DNA of 64,000 bases, from contig CAJSYZ010000004.1 in the NCBI GenBank assembly GCA_910574455.1, forward strand, positions 3,854,599 through 3,918,598. Reading direction: 5' to 3'. Under the pieces are notes generated by a model that saw only the letters and a program-made list of their open reading frames with translations, made no database searches and had not been told where the DNA came from. A program made the translations under genes and the position numbers. How positions within the stretch are numbered: the stretch's first letter is position 1; the number at the start of each line of letters is the position of its first letter. Positions 56,085-64,000 of the stretch are shown piece after piece. This stretch comes from Trichaptum fuscoviolaceum (lineage: Eukaryota > Basidiomycota > Agaricomycetes > Hymenochaetales > Trichaptaceae).

Positions 56085-57910
56085 TTACATCGCCGAGCTC
56101 ATATTGACATCCGAGTCGGTGTCCGTGATGGGATCCAATTTGTCGAGAAGAGCAAATAGGATTCCATAATCTGTTAAATAAAATGGACCATAATTACGAA
56201 GTAAATCGTCGACTGTCTTCAGGAGTAAAGAGTCAAAAATTTGCTCTGCCGGAATAAGGGCATGATCGATGTGTTCCATATCTTCGTGGAGAAATTCGGC
56301 GGCCCTGTCGAGTCTTTCCTTGTCTATATCTTTGCGATCAGCATTGTCAAATTGCCTAATGGCTCGAGTCACTTCGATAATGCCCAGCCTAGCAAAGTCC
56401 ATCTCCCTGGAGAAGCGCTGCATTGCACCATCATTCATGAGCAACAGATCCAGAAGCGAATCATCACAGAGGATGATTAAACATTTCCTGATCCAGTTGA
56501 ACCTGCGCAGAACAACCGAATAATTTCCGTATTCGCGCTGGATTTGTCGATTATTCTCCAATGAGGACGTTCCACCATCAGCCGAGTCGACGCCAAGAAT
56601 ATCCATTGACTTCTGAATGAGTCGATGAAAGTCAGCTAGAGCAGCTTCTCCACCGGCACGTTCAAGTTCACGTTTCCATCGACGCCGAGCCTCTCGTGCT
56701 GTTCCGGATTGAAAGACAGTCGGAGTCGCCTGAGTCGCAGAACAATTGACTTCTGCTTCTGAGAGTTGACCAACGGGCGACTTTGGCAATTGTTCCGCAC
56801 GGCATTTGTCTAGGAAGACGATCCAATCCTTGCACTCGTTATATGACCAAATAAGTAGGGGGAGAAAGAACTTGAGCGCAAGCCTTGGGTTTCGGGGCCT
56901 GCTTGTAGAGCCTTTAAGATTCACGCCCACGACTGGCGTAAAGTGCTTCAATTGAGCAGAGAGTTCACGACGAACATTTTCCTCGAGCTTTGTGCCTTTG
57001 ATGTCGATCCTTATGGCAGAAAAGACAGATTTTGTCTGTATCAATCGATTGCCGGCCTCCTCATCCTCAAATTTACGTTGCCAACGCACGATTGCATGGT
57101 GTGAATGATATCGGGCGACTAAGCAAGACAAGAAATTATCCCAGATGACGTCCCCAGTGAAAACATTGATGAGTTTCCCTGACGGGAAAAAGCCGGGAAG
57201 AACAGATATGAACGCCGTGGCGACAGCAAGTCTTGATTCCTCCACACGCTTGCGGATAAGCAGCTCAAGTGGCTCCTCGGGCTATAGCGCATTACCATAA
57301 GAACAAGCGGTTAGAGACGTGCATTCAAGCTTTTGATTTAATTTGCAGCTTACCGTATAACGCATCAGGATAGCTAGTTCTTCACCTAGCTTGAAGATCA
57401 TGTTCGTGTACTGGTATGTACTGATCCGAAACTGGTCTAGCATCACAGCCGTCTTCCTCTGCAGAGCCTGTGCTTCCCTAACCCGGTTACTGATATACTG
57501 ATTTGACGTATCAAAGTACCTCCCCAGCCGATCAGCCAGAACAAGTGTTTCCTTGAAATCGTTCGACGAAAACCCGAAGCGATTTGCATGCTCTAGCTTG
57601 GACTCTAAGCTTTTGGTGATTGACTGGACCACCGTGCTATCGATATATGCTCCCGAGCGATAACCAAAGGGTAGGTCCTCTGACAAGTCATTGAAGATAA
57701 GCCAAACCACACACTGAAATATAGATAATATGTGGTCCTACCGAACTTAACCTCTACAGGATTTGTATACACTTCGTATTCGCTCTCGTCTTCGATGATC
57801 GCGGACTTTGAGCTGTGAGTGTTGAGACCAAAGCTGGATTCTGAACCGTCCTCGTCCTCGTCTGTGTCCAAGCAAGAGCTTGGAGTATCCCCGAGATCAG
57901 AACTTGACAT
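56085..57910 (-). CDS. Unknown alpha-helical protein, accessory region
   Basis: CDS: complement(join(56085..57281, 57354..57713, 57752..57910)), 571 residues; phases agree. The second intron has a normal donor; the first uses GTTAAG. The N-terminus is acidic and Ser-rich (SSSDLGDTPSSCLDTDEDED). The rest is predicted mostly helical, with long amphipathic stretches (SLESKLEHANRFGFSSNDFK, ISNRVREAQALQRKTAVMLD, REARRRWKRELERAGGEAAL). FFPSGKLINVFTGDVIWDNF and ALKFFLPLLIWSYNECKDWI are the most sequence-specific parts. No enzyme motif or known domain is seen. It points away from the solo LTR and is flanked by palindromic tracts on both sides. A transposon-associated or selfish-element role is only suggested by location. 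Confidence 0.65.
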
Positions 57911-58307
57911 TTTGGAGATTTGATAGTGACTGAACGAAGAGCCTGAGCTACTTCAAGATCAAGTTGGCAGTGCAGTGAGTACTACTACTAGGAATACTAG
58001 TAGTAGTAGTAGTATGCCTGAGAGGAAAGTAATGGCAAGGGTTATTCAAACGGTGAGTGAAGTTGGAATGAAGGTCAAGTGTCGCCACCGTGGCATGCCA
58101 CCGGCAGCCTGAGTAGTACTAGTAGTAGTAGGCTATTACTAGTACTAGTAGTAGCCTGAGTGAGCCACTGGCAGTGAGTGCCAGTGAGCCTGAGGGGCAA
58201 CTTCAAGTTATTACTAATACTACAGTAGTAGAAAACGGGCCGAGCTTCGCCGGCAAGTCCCTTACTCCGAGTCCGAGTCCCCCATTTGTCAACTTGAAGA
58301 CGTTCGC
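57911..58307. repeat. Palindromic low-complexity tract upstream of the unknown gene
   Basis: Runs of ACTAGTAGTAGTAG (about 57985-58010 and 58110-58155), GCCACTGGCAGTGAGTGCCAG (58171 on) and CTCCGAGTCCGAG words lie here. The last five bases (TTCGC, 58303-58307) are the target duplication of the solo LTR. Confidence 0.6.
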
Positions 58308-59389
58308 TGTCGGGATCCCCCAGGACCCCAACATGTCTAAGGCAATCCCGAACAGAACCCGGTATGCTGAAACCCGAAATCGCGACCTTGGCTAGATCCC
58401 GAAAGGATCCCCCGCTCTCTGATCCCAGAAGAACCTCTGCTTCGCCATGCATTCTCCTGCTAAGAGTTCCGCCCCGCTATGACCTCCTCGCCCCTGCTTG
58501 TCCTCGCCCACGTCTCCTCGTCAGTCCCCCGCCTCGTCCCCGCGTCTCGATCCATCCCTAGCCCGCCTCGTCGTTCCCCCGACTCTAGGATGATCCCCCG
58601 CTCGCTCCCCGCTCCCGTCATGCTCTGTTCCCCGCTCCAGTGAACCCCGTACCTCGCCATAGTCCCGAAGTCACTCACCATAGCCACAGCCATAGCCATA
58701 GCCTGCCACAGCCATAGCCATAGCCATAGCTATCCCAGACCTCGTAGGTTCTCGACTATGCCCGGATACCAGATCCCGGCCTCGCGTCCACAGTCATGAA
58801 GTGCAGTTAGGAGATTGATCCACTGCGTCCAAAGCCGACCTCTGTCTGGCCTTGAGTAAGCCAACACGACAGCGGTCAAGGATTGCTGTCCCGCAATCCT
58901 GCCCGGTCACGAACCCTGCCCTGCGCTCGTCCTGCCACGGTGCCCTAGCTAACCCCTTCGACATCCTGTGCCTCTCGACCTGCCCTTGTTCGTCCACAGC
59001 CTGCCCCGCCAGGAATCCCGCCTTGCCGCGAACGCTGTCAAGCGTCCTCTCTGACAATCCCGCAACCCACGCTCGTTCCCGGTTGGAGTCCCGTCAAGAC
59101 TCCCCCACTCGTCCCGGTTGGAGTCCCGCCAAACTCCCCCCGCTCGTTTCCCGACTAGAGTCTCGCCAGACTCCCCCGCTCATTCCCGGTAGAAACCCCG
59201 CTCGCTTCCCGGTTGGAATCCCGCTCCTTTCCCCCGCACGATCCCAGTCGAAAACCCGCTCGTTTCCCGCCTCGCGTCCCGTCTCGAATCCCTGCAGGAT
59301 TCCCGCCTTCAATCCCGCCGCGACTCCCATCGCAACCTCAGCTAAGTTCCCGCTCTGATTCCCGAAAGATTCCCGCTACGATTCCCGGT

Positions 59390-59500
59390 CGAACCCTGTC
59401 TCGATTCCCGGTCGAAACCCGAACTCGATTCCCGGTCTAAACCCGAACTCGATTCCCAGTCGAAACCCGAACTCGAAACCCGGTCGAAACCCGAACCAGA
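59390..59500 (+). repeat. Tandem repeat inside the solo LTR
   Basis: Four or more diverged copies of a unit of about 24 bp based on CGATTCCCGGTCGAAACCCG. Confidence 0.6.
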
Positions 59501-60502
59501 TTCCCTGCATGATCCCGTCGCGAATCGCGCGAGTTTCCCGTCGTCCAAGGGAAACCCCTTAGCTTCCCGCTCCTCGATGCTAACCTCGTCTTGAGATAGC
59601 CCCAGGTGATTGGCCTGGCCACGCACGTGCCAGCCAACTAGTCTCGCTAGTAGCGTCCTGTCCCGGCCCGCAGACCACATTCCCGCCACCCCGTGTGCGG
59701 GATTGATCTCATTGTCCGCAAGGACTCGAACCCCGTCCTTAGTCGCCCTGCCCCGCGCGCGCCTCGCGATTAGGCTTCGTTACGACATCGAAGCACCGGC
59801 TTCTTCGAAGTTGGTCCCTGTCGATCTCCCGCGACCCTGATCCACGCCAGAAGTCGCCTGCAATTTATCCCGAGACGATGTATGCATTACATCCGCCCCC
59901 CACGCTCGTTACCCCGCTGCCTGTGCGCCAGCTTGATACCTCGCGCACAATTACATTCCTTTAGTTCTCTTTGTTTCACTTGACCATGCTTCACGCTCGT
60001 TCCCTTAGATCTTGCCCAGATGTTCCCGCACCGAATCCCGAATCCCGGATTCACGTCACTGTATGCGCGGCCTTCGCCCGCCAGATTGTGTAACTAGTTA
60101 GTTGCGCGTTTGTGCATGCCCGTTCCCTGTAGATTCTGCCCAGTAGATAAATACCTGTCGCCACCGTAAGGAGCACTCACTTTTGTCCTCTTGTCGAGTG
60201 CTTCCTTAGGTGTGTTTCTGTCTTGTCTCTAGTGTAGTTTTACAATGCTGACTTGTCGAGTGCTTCCTTAGGGAACCTCCTCCTGATAACAGAAGTGTTG
60301 CCTTGAGATCCCGGTTATCCTGAGCTCTCTGCTCCTGTCCTGAGCACGCCTGCTCTCTGGCTCTCTTGTCTCTGTCTTGTCCCGGATCCCGCTCTGCGAA
60401 TCCCGCTCTGAGTCCTGCCCAGAATCCCGCTCTGAGATTCCCGCCAGAATCCCGCTCTGCGATTCCCGCCAAAGTCCCGACGATTCCCGCTCTGCGATCC
60501 CT

Positions 60503-60580
60503 GCACGAATCCAGATTCCCGCACGAATCCAGATTCCCGCGCGAATCCAGATTCCCGCACGAATCCAGATTCCCGCTAGA
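60503..60580 (+). repeat. 18-bp tandem repeat inside the solo LTR
   Basis: Four copies of CACGAATCCAGATTCCCG, nearly identical, lie head to tail. Confidence 0.7.
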
Positions 60581-60846
60581 ATCCCGCTTGGCATTTCCCC
60601 GCGTCTCGACTCTGTCTTCCCGCGCCTCGACTCTGCCTTCCCCGCCTCGACTCTGACTCCGTCCCGTCCTCGCCTTGAGCCCCCTTGCGTCTCGCCCCCG
60701 TAGCCCCGCTCCCCGCGCGACTCCGTTGGCGTTGTAGCATCCTTAACGGTTCCCCTTCGCCTTCTCCGCTGCCGTGCGCTCTCCCAGGCCTTGCCCCGGA
60801 AGCCGCTAACGCGCCTCGGCCCCCAGGTTCCCCCCAGGTCGTAACA

Positions 60847-61477
60847 TTCGCACGGGAGGCAGATTTCCCTGAGCGTTATCACGCAATTCCGGAACGCAGT
60901 GCCCTTCCTCCCAGAACTAGTAGCCTCACTGCCACTGGCACTGCAGTGGCAGCCTCAGGCTCAGGCTGAGCCTGAGTCACGGTATCACTGCCAGTGGCGC
61001 CACTGGATGAAGGATTTAGGACACCCGAAATTGAAACCCATAAGACCCCGCTTGGCACTCAGGCTGGCAAGCATTTAGGGAGGTTGAAGCCACCCGTCCA
61101 CCGCCGGCCTTGAGCAGAAGTTCTGCCGGTCCATGGAGTCCCGCGGTATAACTTACCTTTGAACTTGAAGGTAAGGTATCAGGGTGTACTTATGATATCT
61201 TACCTGATACTACTACTAGTACGGTAAGCAAGGCAGGCATTTAGGACGACTGTCCTAGACACGGACCATCTGGCAGACCCTTCCCCTCTGCTAGATCCTG
61301 GAAATTTAGGGCCCGGGCAAGACGGAGAGTTTGGCTCCGAGCCGTGCCGTTTAGTACTAGTACTACATACTACTTGTAGGACGAAAAAGCCGTTCTAAAT
61401 CCTTAGTACGGGAAGCATAGCCTGAGTATGGTGGCTTCCGACTCAGCCTGAGCCGCAGGCTGCGTCACTACTCTAGT
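60847..61477. repeat. Palindromic tract and TTTAGGAC-rich sequence
   Basis: AGCCT-C-AGGCT lies at 60951-60961 next to CCACTGGCACTGCAGTGG. From 61010 on, ATTTAGGAC or GTCCTAAAT words recur, and GGATTTAGGAC near 61012 pairs in inverse with CTAAATCC followed by CGGGAAGCAT at 61394-61417. This may be an older relative of the element at 61478-61860. Confidence 0.45.
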
Positions 61478-61860
61478 GGATGCCTTCCCGTAAGAATTTA
61501 GGACGGCGGAGGCTGTCCTAAATCTTTGAAACTCCGTCAGGTACAGGTTTAGGACAGCCATCCTAAACCGTAAGCAACATCTAGGACGGGTCCTAAATTC
61601 CTTTCCGGTTGCCACTGTGAGGTCTGCCGGATTATTTTCATAGATAAAATTGCTTAAAATGGAAGCGGGTGCGTCACATAATCTTCACTTCTACTAAATA
61701 TGGTATGTGAGAACGCTGCTGTAATGTTTAGAGCCCTTCCTTGATCTCAGTAATTTAGGACGACCAACGTCGACCGGAAAGTTGGCTCCGTTCCCGGATA
61801 ATATTCGGAAGAGGATTTAGGATAAGAATCGTTGTCCTAAATCCTTACGGGAAGGCATCC
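61478..61860. mobile_element. MITE-like element with 27-bp inverted ends
   Basis: The outer 27 bp at 61478-61504 and 61834-61860 are inverted copies with one mismatch; they begin GGATGCCTTCCCGTAAG and end in ATTTAGGAC. The flanks are AGT on both sides, a possible 3-bp target duplication. The interior repeats TTTAGGAC or its complement several times (for example near 61534, 61552, 61588, 61750). There is no coding capacity, so the element would depend on a transposase encoded elsewhere. Confidence 0.6.
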
Positions 61861-62391
61861 AGTACCATCATAATGATGATCACGGTGCCTCCGCATCATC
61901 ATGCCGTGAAACACAAACAAGTATAGTACTACTATAGTACTATCCGGCGAGGACTCGGACTCCGAAGCGAACTGCGGCGGCCGAGCTGTCAAGTTGCTGA
62001 GATCATCAACTTCAAATTCGACTAGTAAGTACTAGTAGTAGTAGTAGTACTAGTAGTTACGGTAGTAGTACTACTCGCGGCGGGTGCACTCATGCTGTGG
62101 CACTGCCAGTGCCAGTGAGGCTGGGAAGTCCTACTACTAGTAGTAGTAGTATCACTGGCATAGTAGTACTAGCCTGAGTACTTAAATTTAAATATAGTAC
62201 TACTCTTCACGGCACTCCGTCAGCCTGAGTCACGGTGTGGCCTGCTGGCAGCGGTAGTATCCGACTTCCATCAACTTCTTCAAGTTCACGTTCCGACGGT
62301 GAATAGCTTTTAGTTGCCACTGGCAGCGGACCCCATCATGATGCCCCCCACATCATCTTGAAGCCAGCAACTCAACGACTATCCCTTCAGA
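61861..62391. repeat. Palindromic low-complexity region upstream of the coiled-coil gene
   Basis: ACTAGTAGTAGTAGTAGTAC and related runs (about 62022-62075, 62131-62172), GCCAGTGCCAGTG (about 62105), GCCTGAGTCACGG (about 62224) and a CATCATCATG dyad fill the space. No gene is seen. Confidence 0.6.
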
Positions 62392-64000
62392 ATGTCTGTT
62401 GTCCCTCACGCTAACATGCCAGTGCTACCTGTTAACACTGGCATCACTCAGCCTGAGCCTCCCGGGCCAATCGAAGTCAGACTGCTGCTGGATCCAGAGG
62501 AAGCCAGACGAGCTGGTATGTAGTACATGTCTCAAAAACTAGTATTAGTAGTAATTTCAATTCTTTCACAAAAAGTCCAAACAGGAATAGTTTCTTCCGG
62601 CAAAAATGGAGCCCATCCGTGGCCCGAGCTTATAAAGACGCGGTCAGACATGGTGAAATGGATTGAATTTCTCATTCAGTTGGTACAGCGAGATGACAGT
62701 GGCAAATCAGCAATCAAGTAAGTGTCATTCATGTTGCCAGCCTTCAAAGTATGTGACCAGGACATTCTCTTGACAGCCTGCCAGTGAATGGGCCCGGCGT
62801 CTCCATGTCCGACTCGGAGTCTCTTGCAAGTGCAGGGCCCGGGTTGAGGTCACAATCGGAGTTTGAGGTCGGACTAGGAGTTGGCAGTGGCAATTTGACG
62901 TCTGCCACTGAGGCGGAACCAGACACATCCAATTTGGAATTGTGAGTAGTGTTGCCAGCCTGAGCTTAATTGCATCTTGATGACATTCCATTCTACTGTC
63001 AGCGAGGCCGCCAGTGCCGGTGCCACTGGCAGTGGGGTGGCAAAACCTGGGTCGGACGTGGACTCCAAGCCGTCAAACAGTGTCGAAGACTTGAAAACGA
63101 ACCTGTGAGTGACATTGCCAGTCTGTGTAGATTGCTTCTTATCTCTTTCCTATACCCAACCAGCGACTTGTCAGTCACCATGCTCAATGGGATAGGGGGC
63201 GACTTGGACAAAGCGGGCAAGGAATGGACGGACATTGGAGGAAAGCTGGTCGAGACTGCCAAAGTTCTCAACCAGGTGATAACAAAAACTCAAGCATGGA
63301 GCGGCAGCTCGGGCGGCGAATACTGATGAAAAAAAGAAAGTGGATGAACGGCTGGAACGGGCGATGCAGAATGTTGGATCTCAAGATCTTGACAAAAAAA
63401 AGGAAGATCTGAAAGCCACGAAAAAAAAGGCGGCCAAATCGGAGAACACGGATTACTCGGAGACAATAAAGACCTTGGAGGAGAAAGTCGAATCTCTCTC
63501 CAACGAGATACAACATATAAAGGACCAGGCAACCCTGAATTACCCGATGCTTGCGAGGGCTGCAGCTGAGGAGGGCATCCATGCGCTACACTCCGTCATG
63601 GCAGCTAATGTTAGCAAAAGGCTTGACAGTCAATTTGATATGATTCGAAGCACCACCGACAAGGTGCATCAAATGAACGAAAAGCTGGCTCGTAGGGAGA
63701 CATTGGATGCTGAACGGAAGGCGGACCAGACATTGGATGCTGAACGGAAGGCGGACCGCTCCAAAGACGACCTTTTGACGCGGACTATAGCATCGTTCGC
63801 TGTCATGATACGCGAGCTTCAAATCATTGCCGTAGCAGCTGAATCGGTAAGTCATCTTGAAAGCTATTGCAAAACAAATTAAACTCATGAGTTCTCACAT
63901 AGAGCGAAGCGGCAGCTTGTAGTATTAAACTACGACACGTCTTCGAGGACGCCAGGAACATTCTTTATATGGCTTTTGCCATTGTTTTCCCAAACAAATT
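62392..64000 (+). CDS. Unknown coiled-coil protein, incomplete at the right edge
   Basis: Likely exons: 62392..62515, 62585..62717, 62777..62941, 63003..63104, 63164..about 63275, about 63295..63846, 63903 to beyond 64000; splice sites up to 63164 are good and in phase. The early part is Ser/Gly/Pro-rich and acidic (MSDSESLASAGPG, EAASAGATGSGVAKPGSD). The later part is a long charged helix (KVDERLERAMQNVGSQDLDK, IKTLEEKVESLSNEIQHIKD) expected to form a coiled coil, with a duplicated TLDAERKADQ unit. The join near 63275-63294 is doubtful: only 19 bases separate the usable donor and acceptor. A frameshift or a different donor upstream (63249 or 63264) is possible. No known domain; function unknown. 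Confidence 0.5.

Larger units (their letters stand above)
58308..60846 (+). mobile_element. Solo LTR of the gypsy family, expanded to 2.5 kb
   Basis: It begins TGTCGGGATCCC, ends CCAGGTCGTAACA, and is flanked by the 5-bp duplication TTCGC (58303-58307 and 60847-60851). It is the same family as the LTR at 38564-39381: identical end GTCGTAACA, similar start, a TATA-like AGATAAATA (about 60146) followed by CGTAAGGAGCAC, and two CTTGTCGAGTGCTTCCTTAG boxes (about 60191 and 60254). It is three times longer because of arrays built on GATTCCCG and related C-rich words. No internal coding region remains, as expected after LTR-LTR recombination. Open frames inside it (for example ESRFPHESRFP repeats) come from the arrays. 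Confidence 0.82.

Noticed and set aside
58852..59440. Pro/Arg/Ser-rich frames in the 58.3-60.8 kb region
   Set aside because: They are products of the GATTCCCG-type arrays of the solo LTR.
59390..60580. CRISPR-like array
   Set aside because: Repeats are head to tail without unique spacers of constant length, and the genome is eukaryotic.
60366..60703. ESRFP repeat protein
   Set aside because: It is the translation of the 18-bp tandem repeat in the LTR; all frames show similar periodicity.

Overview
The window looks like nuclear DNA of a filamentous basidiomycete, most likely an agaricomycete. Genes are packed closely and split by many short introns (about 45-95 bp). There is a BCS1-like AAA ATPase, a fungal DUF3455 secreted protein, a chromodomain Ty3/gypsy element and a Plavaka-type transposase. 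I could not name the species; the peculiar palindromic spacer DNA should identify it in a database search.

Positions 1-35,430 are mostly conserved single-copy genes: the end of a trypsin-like peptidase homologue; a decayed BCS1-like ATPase; a WRN/RNase D-type 3'-5' exonuclease; mitoribosomal protein mL44; vacuolar carboxypeptidase S; a DUF3455 secreted protein; glycogen debranching enzyme; PAT1; a large type II membrane glycosyltransferase; xanthine/hypoxanthine phosphoribosyltransferase; mitoferrin; a Gin4/Hsl1-like kinase; TMA16; and a Zap1-like zinc-finger regulator. Exon structures were rebuilt by hand from splice sites, reading phase and family conservation. The genes serve separate housekeeping roles (mitochondrial translation and iron import, mRNA decay, glycogen breakdown, purine salvage, zinc response). 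Several share divergent promoters: glycosyltransferase/XPT1, TMA16/Zap1-like and GDB1/PAT1.

Positions 35,430-64,000 are an accessory, transposon-rich region: a T-rich LTR-like element; scrambled duplicated pieces of a CSE1 (exportin-2) gene bounded by a 340-bp direct repeat; a chromodomain gypsy element on the minus strand with intact gag and pol and one recognisable LTR; two unknown minus-strand genes; a broken Plavaka transposase carrying a nested 1,650-bp hAT-like insertion with a perfect 8-bp target duplication; another unknown gene; a 2.5-kb solo LTR of the gypsy family with a 5-bp target duplication; a small TIR element; and an unknown coiled-coil gene that runs off the right edge.

The most unusual signal is the spacer DNA. 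It is built from a small vocabulary of odd-length palindromes, each with two complementary arms around one central G or C (CACTG-G-CAGTG, GACTC-G-GAGTC, GTCAC-G-GTGAC, AGCCT-G-AGGCT, AACTT-C-AAGTT), mixed with ACTAGT/AGTACT runs. These tracts surround the accessory genes, lie in at least one housekeeping promoter, and have entered coding exons in frame.
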